Below, one piece after another: positions 23,690 to 32,699 of a stretch of DNA of 64,000 bases. The position numbers were made by a program, and so were the translations under genes. The notes beneath the pieces are model-generated. The model ran no database searches and was not told where the DNA came from. It saw only the letters and a program-made list of their open reading frames with translations. Numbering within the stretch: the stretch's first letter is position 1; each line of letters opens with the position of its first letter. Source of the DNA: Arabidopsis thaliana (taxonomy: Eukaryota > Streptophyta > Magnoliopsida > Brassicales > Brassicaceae); contig NC_003076.8 of NCBI RefSeq assembly GCF_000001735.4, forward strand, positions 15,689,835 through 15,753,834, given 5' to 3'.

Positions 23690-23835
23690 ATCATTTTATT
23701 TTCCAAATTTTGCCCCTCAAGAACTTTATCCGTAATCCATTATTTACTAACATATGTTATTGACCAGTAAAATATGTTAGTAAATAATGGATGACGGAAG
23801 GGCATTTTGGTACACAAAAGTGACATAAGTAGCGT
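23690..23835. repeat. foldback (hairpin) element, MITE-like
   Basis: Two arms, 23730-23755 and 23772-23797, are perfect complements over the central 21 bases (23735-23755 against 23772-23792), with one mismatch in the extended 26-base stem and a 16-base loop. Weaker complementarity continues outward (TTTTGCCCCTC on the left against the complement of AAGGGCATTTTGG on the right). It looks like a small foldback MITE; no target duplication was defined. Confidence 0.7.
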
Positions 23836-23859
23836 ATTAAAATGTGCTTCGTAGAGAGG

Positions 23860-25069
23860 TGTTGCATGTGAGCCAGCAAAACCTCATTTGAAATATGAGA
23901 ACCAGGGAATTGAACCGAAAACTGGTTTGGTTAAAGGGCATGTGAAGGCACATGGGAGAAGGAGACAGAGAAGGAAGGCATGCATGGAAGTGAACAGAGA
24001 GCATGTTCTGTATATTCCCTGCATGCACATAACTTCCTTTTCTTTTAATGTATAAATAAGATTATATATTACATAACATATTTAACATCTTACAAAAAAA
24101 AAACTAAAAATACTTATACATTATAACATGGTTTTAAGATTTTGATTAGTTTAATAAGTAATCTAAAGGGAAGTGGATTTTCTTTTTATAATTTCGATTT
24201 GGTGCACATGGTTTACTATCCAGATTTCAGGTTAATAGCATGTGTTTAGCTGTTACTCCACGTGACTGATTTGTGTAATTGGGTACATTGATTAACAATT
24301 ATCAAATTTTGCAATTATATTTATGTATAATTAAGGACTAATGAACAAGAATTAAAGAGTAGTGCAATGTTTCTAATATTAGCCTTATTGTCACGTAATA
24401 CTGTATATGTTTAGAATCTGATTTAGTTGATCATTTTATAACCAAAATATTCATTGCTAAACGTGCTCGTACATGTTTTACACCTATACTTGAATTAGAG
24501 AGTCGAACATTCCATACTGCACTGATAAAAAAGTTGATTCCAATTTTTATTTGATTTTTTCTCTAAATGTACATGGAAAATATAACAAAACAAACCAGTT
24601 GCACCTTAATGTAGACAAGTTTTGTTAATTTAAAATGCAAACCATACTGAACTACTGTATATTAAAGAGTTAAACCAAAATATGGAAGTATATATGGGTT
24701 TATCAGAACAAAAGGTTTTGGGTTTTGTTTTGTTTGTTTGATGAAAGTGGAAGTGAGGGACAATATGATATAGGGAAGGGACAATCTATTTATTTTATTT
24801 TGTCATAAATAAGTAAAAATATTAGAAAGAAATTTAGATGTTGACGAGACTTCTTTTCGTCCCCTTTGTGTTTCCTTCGACACTCACCATTTTGTATAAT
24901 CAAAATTAGTAAGCATCTGATTATGGGACTAGGAATTGCCTATACTTTTTTAGTGTTCTCAAACAATAACACGTTGTTTCACTTTTAACCATTGAAATCT
25001 GGCAAAAAAAAAAAAAAACAGAAATATACATATATATATCATTGACCCACATAAAACATATATATAGAC

Positions 25070-25070
<1 letters not shown>
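23860..25070. other. AT-rich gene-free stretch
   Basis: No gene or repeat family was recognised between the foldback element and the TA microsatellite. A short reading frame at 23837-24028 on the minus strand has no supporting features. Confidence 0.4.

Positions 25071-25073
<3 letters not shown>

Positions 25074-25112
<39 letters not shown>
25074..25112. repeat. TA dinucleotide microsatellite, left part
   Basis: A pure TA run of roughly 38 bp ends exactly where the Helitron starts; the run resumes beyond 25840. The Helitron therefore inserted into a pre-existing TA repeat. Confidence 0.85.
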
Positions 25113-25115
<3 letters not shown>

Positions 25116-25840
25116 TATTATATAAAGTATGGTTTTGAAAATTACTAACTCATAGGATTATGCCATGTGTCAAGTCTATCGATCAGATATTGACACGTGT
25201 AAGAAAATAATTAACTTTTTCCTTCTTAAAGAAATAGAAAACTAAAAAATAAATCATTATTAACATATACTAATTCATATGTCTATATCTAAGATATATT
25301 ACATTTTATTTTTCTTAACCAAAAGGAAAATTAACCAAAAATATTTATATATGTTATTGGTCAAATTTTTAATGTGTATGGTATTAACAATTTTTTTATT
25401 ATTATTAATTATGTTTTGTTAATTGTTAATAATTTTTAATATTAACTAAGATATAGATTTGATCTCATATATATATTATTTTGACATGAAATCATTATCA
25501 AGTAAGATGAAGTGTGTAGAATTAAAATCGAGTTTTTTATAAAATACATAGTTAAATTGTATTACAAAATTGAATATGTAAGATAAAAATTTATTCTTTT
25601 CTTCTAAATACTAAATTATAATAAAGAAAAGTGTGTAGGTTACTATTTACACTTCAAATATCATCAATAAGATTGAATGGGTATAATAAAATAAAATGCA
25701 TAAGACTACTATTTTACTATTCAAAATTATATATCAAGAACAATGTATAGATTATTATTTTATTATTCAAAATTTAAGTATTATCGATAAAAAATTACAG
25801 TTACATTTTACACCCGCCTATTTAGGCGGGCCTTATCAAG
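25113..25840 (+). mobile_element. complete small Helitron (non-autonomous, ATREP-like), 728 bp
   Basis: The 5' end is TC in TCTTATTATATAAAGTATGG, preceded by A. The 3' end has a hairpin with 8-bp stem CCCGCCTA/TAGGCGGG (25813-25820 and 25823-25830), then ten bases ending CAAG, followed by T. The A|T target, lack of target duplication and terminal hairpin are the Helitron signature; CAAG departs from the usual CTRR by one base. There is no coding capacity, so it must have used a Rep/helicase supplied from elsewhere. Confidence 0.8.
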
Positions 25841-25860
25841 TATATATATATATATATATC
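25841..25860. repeat. TA microsatellite, right part
   Basis: TATATATATATATATA continues the TA run interrupted by the Helitron. Confidence 0.7.
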
Positions 25861-26209
25861 TTTAATTAGAGTCTTTTTCCTTTGTTTTTAATATTTGATG
25901 TTCAAAGTTTTTGCGTACAGATTAGAAATCATTTAATTTTTGTATATTTTAAACCAAAACATATTCGACTAAATAAAAAAATAATCTTCAGAATATCAAT
26001 CGTAAAAGTCAATAAAAACTAATTACTTTTGCATTAAGAACCAAAAATATCATCTATTTTCAAGAGAGATTTGCAAAACTATCCTTTTTTTACTATCTTT
26101 TTGCAATAATGCCCTTTTATATTGTTTATTTTTAAAAATATCTCTTCCCTTGAACAGAATGACCAAATTACCCTCATTTAATAAGAACATGTACTTGGAA
26201 ACTTTCAGT

Positions 26210-26300
26210 TTCCCGCCAAATTTTTGGCGCCAAAAAAAAAAATTTCCGTCCCGCCAAAAAAAAAAAAATTCCGCCAAACATTTTTTCCCGCCAAAATTTT
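26210..26300. promoter_or_regulatory. cluster of E2F-like sites, left end of MULE
   Basis: TTTCCCGCCAAA (26209-26220), the palindrome TTTTTGGCGCCAAAAA (26221-26236) and TTTTCCCGCCAAAA (26283-26296) match TTTSSCGC-type E2F sites. Similar sites, inverted, recur at 27533, 27644, 27672, 28143 and 28168 on the right side. Confidence 0.55.
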
Positions 26301-26329
26301 TTCTCGTAATTTTTTTTTCCCAGCCAAAA

Positions 26330-27500
26330 AATGCTTTTAAAAATCCTTGTAAATTTTTTTAAAACTCTTTTAAAAAACCTTGAAAAGTTTTTTAAAAGCT
26401 TTGGTAGTTGCTAAAAAGCATTGTAAATCATTTTAAAACCTCTTAAAATCTTTATAAAGTCTTTAAAAACATAGGTAAATACTTTAAAACCCCTTTTTTA
26501 ACCTTTGTAAATCATTTTAAAGCTTTTTACAATAGTTTTACAATCGTTTTTTAAGCATAAGTAAGTAGCATTGAATGATTTACAAGAGATTTTAAAAGCT
26601 TATAAAAGGGTAAAACATGATTTACAAGGGATTTAAAAAAGGTTATCATGGTTTACAATCGTTTTTTAAGCATAAGTAAGTGGCATTGAATGATTTACAA
26701 AGAATTTTAAAAGCTTATAAAAGGGTAAAACATGATTTACAATCTTTTTTAAAGCATAAGTAAGTGGCATAGAATGATTTACAAGGATTTTTAAAAAAAG
26801 TTAGCATGGTTTACAATGTTTTTTAAAGCATAAGTAAGTGACATTGGAATGATTTACAAGGGATTTTAAAAGCTTATAAAAGGGTAAAACATAATTTATA
26901 ATCGTTTTTAAAGCATAAGTAAGTGGCATAAAATGATTTACAAGGGATTTTAAAAGTGTTTGTATGGTTTACAATCGTTTTAAAGCATAAGTAGGTGACA
27001 TTGAATGATTTACCAGGGATTTTAAAAGGGGTTAAAATGATTTACATTCGTTTTTAAAGCATAAGTAAATGTCAAAAAATGATTTCCAAGGAATTTTAAA
27101 TCTTTGTAAATCCTTTTAAAACTCTTAAAAGTCTTTACAAACATTTTTTAACTCTTAGAAAAAGAATTGTAAGTATTTAAAACATTTATAACTCTTTTTG
27201 AACCATTTTAAAACTCTCAAAAGGTTTTAAAAAGATTTACAAGAGTTTTGAAAGGATTTTTTTATAAATTTTTTTAAAATCTTTTAAAAACTCTTGTACA
27301 TCTTTTAAAACCCTTTAAAAATCCCTTGTAAATATTTTAAACACTTTTAAACCCTTTAAAAATCTTTAAAAAACTCTTGTAAGTCTTTTAAAGCCCTTTA
27401 AAATCCCTTGTAAATCTTTTAAAACCCTTTTAAAATCTCTTGTAAATCTTTTAAACCCTTTTAAAATCTCTTGTAAATCTTTAAAATATTTTAAAACTCT
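26330..27500. repeat. two families of internal tandem repeats
   Basis: Family one is a 20-25 bp unit of the form CTTGTAAATCTTTTAAAAC with Pu/Py runs, repeated many times at 26330-26520 and 27060-27510. Family two contains AAGCATAAGTAAGTG and ATGATTTACAAGGG, with seven copies starting near 26553, 26668, 26752, 26826, 26911, 26983 and 27057 (spacing 72-115 bp). Both are built on the TTTTAAA/GTAAAT theme. Confidence 0.75.
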
Positions 27501-28032
27501 TTTAAAATCCCTTATAAATTTATTTCCCGCCAAACAAAAAAAATTACGGGAAAAATGTTTTTGAATTTTTTTTTGGCAGGAAATGTTTTTTCGAAACTTT
27601 TTGGTGGGAAAATTTTGACGGGAAAAATGTTTTTGGAAAAAAATTTTGGCGGGAAATTTTATTTTTTGAAAAATTTTGGCGGGAAATTTTATTTTGGAAT
27701 ATTTTAGGCGAAAATATTAATATTTCATTTTGTTAACCTAAATCAATTTACAAATAAGGGTAAAATGGTCATTAAAAATTTAAATAGTGTATAATTGAAA
27801 AGGGTAAATAGAAAATGGTAGAATTGAAAAGGGGTAGTGTGAAAAGTGCATTAGAAAAAAAATTTCTAAAAAACTTTATGCGTTATTTTTGGAAGTTTAA
27901 AAAAAAAAGTCATTTTAAAATAATAAAAAAAATTAGTGTCATTTGTGTCAATCTCCCTAATATATATACATGTAAAATTACAGATTTAGAAAAAATAAAA
28001 GTATTATAAAATTTTATTGAAGTGTCAATCTC

Positions 28033-28382
28033 CCTTTTAAAATCTCTTGTAAATCTTTTAAAACCCTTTTAAAATCCCTTGTAAATCTATTTCCCGCTAA
28101 AAAGAAAATTTTTACAGGAAAAATATTTTCGAATTTTTTTTTTGGCGGGAAACTTTTTTTTCGAAATTTTTGGCGGGAAGTTTTTTCCGAAATTTTTTGG
28201 CGAAAAATTTTATTTTAGAATATTTTAGGCGAAAAATATTAATACTTCATTTTATTAACCTAAATCAATTTACAAATAGGGGTAAAATAGTCATTAAAAA
28301 TTTAAAGAGGTTATAAATGAAAATAGTAAATAGAAAAATGTAGAATTAAAAAGGGGTAATGTGAAAAGGGCATTAGAAAGAA
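28033..28382. repeat. second copy of the MULE right end
   Basis: About 350 bp repeating the segment around 27455-27860 in the same orientation: CTTGTAAATC repeats, the GGCGGGAA block, a TTAACCTAAATCAATTTACAAATA block and a GTGAAAAGKGCATTAGAAA end. The copies differ by several per cent and small indels. The LINE insertion begins immediately after this copy. Confidence 0.8.
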
Positions 28383-28524
28383 TTTTTTTTTTTTTTTTTT
28401 TTTTTTTTGAAAATAATGTTAAATTATATTCCAAAGAAAAACGTTTTTACAACAAGTGCAGCTTGGTTTTGAGAATTAGAGCTGAGAATAGTTTTGAACA
28501 AAAGAAAGAAACAGAGCTAAGAGA

Positions 28525-31500
28525 TTAACTTCTTGACTGAAACCAAACTTGGAGACTTCCATCATAACGCTTGTCCCCCTTGAGACAGATAGAGGACAGC
28601 TGATTTCTAATTTGTTTATCTATCCAACCAACGAGTTGAGATGCTGTGTTCGGAGGCTCGCCGTGACGCCTACCATTCCGCTCCCTCCACACAATGTAGA
28701 TTGTGGCTTGGAAAACATAGCGGCGGAGAAACCATTCCACACGGTGATGCTGAGAGTTTGTAATGGCTTCAATTATCGATTGCCAGTGTGAAGTGTACTG
28801 CGTTTTGAAAATTCCTCTCGCTAAATCTACCCAAATTACAGAAGTGAAACTGCAAGTAAAGAAGAGGTGGTCCCGTGTTTCTAGAGTCCCTTGGCAAAAA
28901 ATGCAGTCTGTTGCAATGCCATTTGCCCAATTGATCATACGATCGCCTGTTGGGAGTCTACCATGTGCTGCAAGCCAGGAGCAGAAAGAGTATTTCGGGG
29001 TGGCATGACTGAACCAAATCACCTTATGCCATGGAACCCTAGCTGACGTAGAACGAGTATGATGCCAAGTATCTCTAGTAGAGAAAGTAGTCCTGAAAAC
29101 ATCAGATTTTCCTCTCCAAAGGACCTTGTCTTCAGTTTCCGTTCTAGTATCCCAAGACTTTTTCAAAGCATCCTCTATCACGTTGTAGACATCGTTTCTA
29201 TGGCGGCGCTGCCGTCGATTCGTCCAAGCCTCCTCCACTGTCATTCTGCGACTTATACCCAAATCGATGAGTCCACGATCCCCTGTTCTCTCTAACAGCT
29301 GTCCCAAGTCAGACCAATTATCATACCAAAAAGACGTTTGCTTGCCATTTCCCACTTCAACTTTGCTTAGAGTTTTTGCAACCTCTCTGTATTTAAGTAG
29401 CTTTTTCCAAATCCACGAGCCTTGACTGACAGTTTGTTTAACTTCCCAAAAAGAAGCATTCCTGAGAAGATGTTGATCAACCCACTTCACCCAGAGAGAA
29501 TTGCTATGCGAGACTATTTTCCACACCAACTTTAAACAACACACATCGTTAGCTTCTTTAAGCGAGCGTAAGCCAAGCCCACCCTCATCTTTCGGTTTGC
29601 AGACCATGTGCCATGATATTTTTGCTTTATTCGAGTTCATCTCCGTTCCCGACCAGAGAAAAGCAGAGCACATTTTCTCAAGTTCGCGGATGCATTTTCG
29701 GGGTAAACGAAATGCTGCTAACCAAAAATTGCAGATACTCCAAAGGACTGAACTAATGAGGTTTAGTCTACCTGCATAAGAGAGAAAACGAGAAGTCCAA
29801 GATCCAATTCTTTTCCTGACTTGCTCTAGTAACGGTAGACAATCTGTTGTTGAAAGGCGTTTAGTGATGAGGGGCAGGCCCAAGTACCGCACTGGTAATT
29901 GGCCACTGGAAAACGGAAACCGGTCTGCTACTTCATTGCGAGCGGTAGCTGAGAGTCCTGCGAGGTAGACAGTTGATTTTTCTAAGCTGATACGAAGCCC
30001 TGACCATTTTGCGAACTCGTCAAAGACCTTAATAATTCTTTCTATTGAACGAATTTTCCCATCAGATAGTACCATGAGATCATCTGCGAAACTTAAATGT
30101 GTGAGGCCCATAGTCTTGCATTTCGGATGATACCCAAAATGTCTTGCAGCTGCTGCTTTATCCAACATCTTAGATAATACATCCATACATATAACGAACA
30201 GATATGGAGAGAGTGCACATCCTTGCCGTAGACCTCGAGAGCTCTGAAAATAACCCGCTAATTCACCGTTTACTTGAACTGAAAACGAAGCCGTAGTAAT
30301 GCAAATATTGATCCAATGAATAAACTCTCGTGGGAACCCCAAAATAGTAAAAACATTAATGAGAAACGGCCATTGAACTGAGTCAAAAGCTTTGGAGATG
30401 TCAATCTTAATAGCACAACGGGTTGAGATGGTGTCTTTATGATAGTCCTTGACAAGCTCAGTAGCGAGGAGAAGGTTCTCTATTAATAATCTGTCTTTAA
30501 CAAAAGCTGATTGGTTTCCCGCAATGAACTTTGGAAGTACTAGCTTGAGTCTATTTGCAATGATCTTAGATATAACTTTATAGAGCACATTGCAGCAAGA
30601 GATGGGTCTGTAGTCCTTCATTTCTCTTGCCTCGGTTTTCTTTGGTATAAGAGCTAGAATGGTAGAATTAATACCTTTAGGCAGAAACCCTTTTGTGAAA
30701 AAAGATTGAACCGCTAAGGTGAACTCGTCCCCAATAATCTCCCATGTTGCCTTAAAAAACTCCGAAGTATAGCCATCTGGCCCTGGCGATTTATCACTAG
30801 GCATTCGAAACAAAACCTTCCTTATTTCCTCTGCAGTGACAGGCCGAATTAGACTTTGCTGATCAGCATCTGAACATCTAACAGGAAGTAACTGCTGTAG
30901 TTCTGTGATCGTAACACCCTCAAAATCATTAGGAATCAGTTGCAGGAACTCACGGAAAAACCTCTCTGCTTCTGCTTTTATTTCGTCCCCTTTTGTTTTC
31001 ACAATTCCATCATTACTAAGAATCTCACGGATAGTATTATGAGCTTCACGAGCTGCAGCTGCTCTATGAAACGCCTTTGTGTTTTGATCACCCACCTGAC
31101 ACCAGTGAAGTTTCGATTTTTGCTTAAGATACTTTTCTTCCAAAATAGCCACTCGGTCCCATCTAGAATAGGCTGCATTCTCTTCTTCCATAGCCATTGA
31201 AGAGGGATTGGTTAGATTGACATGTTGCTTTGCGCAGAGAATTTTATAAGCCTCATTTGCTTTCTTGGACAGATTTCCTAAACGATCTCGAGCCATACTC
31301 CTTATTTTCGGCTTCAAACCCTTTAAATTCTTTGAGAAACGAAAAAGGGTTGAAGTAGAGAGAATTAAGGGTTCAGTATCCTTCCAGTAAGTGCTCACCA
31401 TCGGTTTAAAATCCTCCATATCAGTGAGAGCATTGACAAACTTGAAAGGCTTTAGGCCCTGGACTTTGTTGCCTGCTTCACTATTTAAACTGATTCTACA

Positions 31501-32196
31501 TCTCAAATGATCTGAGCAACCTCCTGCTTCAAAAACACTATAAGATTGAGAAAAAGTTTGGTTCCAACAATCATTAATCAATACCCTGTCGAGTTTCTTC
31601 ATGATGAGACCATGCTCCCTCTTGTTACACCATGTGAATAGTGGCCCCTGAGCTGCCATATCTGTTAAAGAGCAATAATTGATCACCTGTTGGAAATCTC
31701 GCATTCCTGGAGTTACCATAGGGTGAACAAAAGATTGTGAGTGTTCTGCTATATCAAGCGTCTCATTAAAATCACCTAACAGAGTCCACGGTTTGTGTCT
31801 GATGATGGGAGAATCATAATGATCCTTCAGTTCTGACCATAAAACTTTTCGCTCCTCCACGTAGTTTGAAGCATAGACAAAGGAACAGAAAAATTCATCC
31901 TGTCGATCTTCTAGCTTCACCGAACAAGTCAGCAATTGACAACTCTTATAAATAGGACTAAGTCGCACATTCTTACGCCATAGAACCCAAATACGACCCC
32001 GTCTATTGTGCTCATAGTTAGTGAGAATCGACCAATCCTTGAAAAGCTTACCAACAAGCTGCGAAACCTTACTCTCCTTTACTCTCGTTTCAACCAAGCA
32101 ACCAAACTGAAAGTTATTTTCCTCTATCCACTTCTTAATAACAGAATGTTTTGATGATTTGTTAAGACCTCGCACATTCCAGAAGAACCCAGACAT
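28525..32196 (-). CDS. LINE ORF2: endonuclease-reverse transcriptase
   Basis: Uninterrupted frame of 1223 codons. The N-terminal ~240 residues form an APE-type endonuclease: WNVRGLN at 6-12, VETR near 35-38, LLGDFNE at 139-145 and CSDH at 227-230. The reverse transcriptase follows, with SPGPDGYTSEFFK near 470, a GLRQGCALSPYLF block near 655 and the catalytic FADD near 705 (F replaces the usual Y). The C-terminus carries a zf-RVT domain around 1080-1165 (CSWLAAHGRLPTGDR, CIFC, HLFFTC). No RNase H domain follows. ORF2 makes the nick and copies the RNA at the target. The start ATG overlaps the ORF1 stop. An intact frame suggests a fairly young insertion, but the element lacks its promoter. Confidence 0.9.
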   Translation of the reverse strand: MSGFFWNVRGLNKSSKHSVIKKWIEENNFQFGCLVETRVKESKVSQLVGKLFKDWSILTNYEHNRRGRIWVLWRKNVRLSPIYKSCQLLTCSVKLEDRQDEFFCSFVYASNYVEERKVLWSELKDHYDSPIIRHKPWTLLGDFNETLDIAEHSQSFVHPMVTPGMRDFQQVINYCSLTDMAAQGPLFTWCNKREHGLIMKKLDRVLINDCWNQTFSQSYSVFEAGGCSDHLRCRISLNSEAGNKVQGLKPFKFVNALTDMEDFKPMVSTYWKDTEPLILSTSTLFRFSKNLKGLKPKIRSMARDRLGNLSKKANEAYKILCAKQHVNLTNPSSMAMEEENAAYSRWDRVAILEEKYLKQKSKLHWCQVGDQNTKAFHRAAAAREAHNTIREILSNDGIVKTKGDEIKAEAERFFREFLQLIPNDFEGVTITELQQLLPVRCSDADQQSLIRPVTAEEIRKVLFRMPSDKSPGPDGYTSEFFKATWEIIGDEFTLAVQSFFTKGFLPKGINSTILALIPKKTEAREMKDYRPISCCNVLYKVISKIIANRLKLVLPKFIAGNQSAFVKDRLLIENLLLATELVKDYHKDTISTRCAIKIDISKAFDSVQWPFLINVFTILGFPREFIHWINICITTASFSVQVNGELAGYFQSSRGLRQGCALSPYLFVICMDVLSKMLDKAAAARHFGYHPKCKTMGLTHLSFADDLMVLSDGKIRSIERIIKVFDEFAKWSGLRISLEKSTVYLAGLSATARNEVADRFPFSSGQLPVRYLGLPLITKRLSTTDCLPLLEQVRKRIGSWTSRFLSYAGRLNLISSVLWSICNFWLAAFRLPRKCIRELEKMCSAFLWSGTEMNSNKAKISWHMVCKPKDEGGLGLRSLKEANDVCCLKLVWKIVSHSNSLWVKWVDQHLLRNASFWEVKQTVSQGSWIWKKLLKYREVAKTLSKVEVGNGKQTSFWYDNWSDLGQLLERTGDRGLIDLGISRRMTVEEAWTNRRQRRHRNDVYNVIEDALKKSWDTRTETEDKVLWRGKSDVFRTTFSTRDTWHHTRSTSARVPWHKVIWFSHATPKYSFCSWLAAHGRLPTGDRMINWANGIATDCIFCQGTLETRDHLFFTCSFTSVIWVDLARGIFKTQYTSHWQSIIEAITNSQHHRVEWFLRRYVFQATIYIVWRERNGRRHGEPPNTASQLVGWIDKQIRNQLSSICLKGDKRYDGSLQVWFQSRS

Positions 32197-32537
32197 TAAC
32201 GATTTTTGGATTTGTTTCTTTTACTCTGATCTTTAGGAGGAATCCTAGTTGATTGAGTAGAAGGAACTGATATCACTTTGTGAGCTGTTTTAGATACACG
32301 GGGCAAAGACTCGCGCAACAACATCTCTGATGTGGCCGGCTGTGTCCCTATTGAAACTTCTTTTGATGAGATTACACCAACATCTCTCGTATCTGTCGTT
32401 GAAATAACATCGTCATAGTCTCCTTTCTCACTTAAAACAGAGTAAGCATTCGATAGGATTGAAACTTCTCCAAATCTCAGCTCTTTGTTTTTATTTCCTG
32501 GACTGCGGTGTGAACCTGGAAATTTTTCTATGTTCAA
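32196..32537 (-). CDS. LINE ORF1, C-terminal remnant
   Basis: About 113 codons, rich in Ser, Lys and Thr with a basic end (KDQSKRNKSKNR), resembling the tail of plant LINE ORF1 RNA-binding proteins. The usual N-terminal domain and CCHC zinc knuckles are missing. There is no ATG at the open frame's left limit (a TTG lies there), so it is a truncated piece and not a free-standing gene. It ends in TAATG, sharing one base with the ORF2 start. Confidence 0.7.
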   Translation of the reverse strand: MNIEKFPGSHRSPGNKNKELRFGEVSILSNAYSVLSEKGDYDDVISTTDTRDVGVISSKEVSIGTQPATSEMLLRESLPRVSKTAHKVISVPSTQSTRIPPKDQSKRNKSKNR

Positions 32538-32699
32538 ACAAACATGTTTCCTAAAACATCAAATAAAAAGAACAGAGGATATTAAATTAACAAAACTTAT
32601 CTACTTTAAGGTCAAACTGATTGGTTTTGTTATATATGTTTCCATGTATTTGAAAAAAATCCAAAAAATCCAAATTAATTAATTAGAATGTTTAAGGCA

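Larger units (their letters stand above)
26064..27957. mobile_element. degenerate Mutator-like element with long inverted ends
   Basis: The left end starts GAGAGATTTGCAAAACTATCC; the right end, reverse-complemented, starts GGGAGATTGACACAAATG. Such GRGARATTKRCAAAAAT ends are typical of plant MULEs. Inside, AATGACCAAATTACCC near 26158 is inverted relative to GGGTAAAATGGTCATT near 27760, so the ends are long and diverged. No transposase is seen; the middle is tandem repeats. A 9-bp target duplication was not found, in keeping with age or with the right-end duplication next to it. Confidence 0.55.
28383..32537 (-). mobile_element. 5'-truncated L1-clade LINE with open ORF2
   Basis: On the minus strand it has the tail of ORF1, a full ORF2 and a 26-base T run at 28383-28408 (its poly(A) tail). 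The 5' limit lies near 32537, where ORF1 similarity stops, so about three quarters of a normal ORF1 and the 5' UTR are missing. 5' truncation is usual for target-primed reverse transcription. A clear target duplication was not identified. It inserted next to the duplicated MULE end. Confidence 0.88.

Noticed and set aside
28549-31200. Plus-strand frames across the LINE
   Set aside because: Antisense shadows of ORF2.
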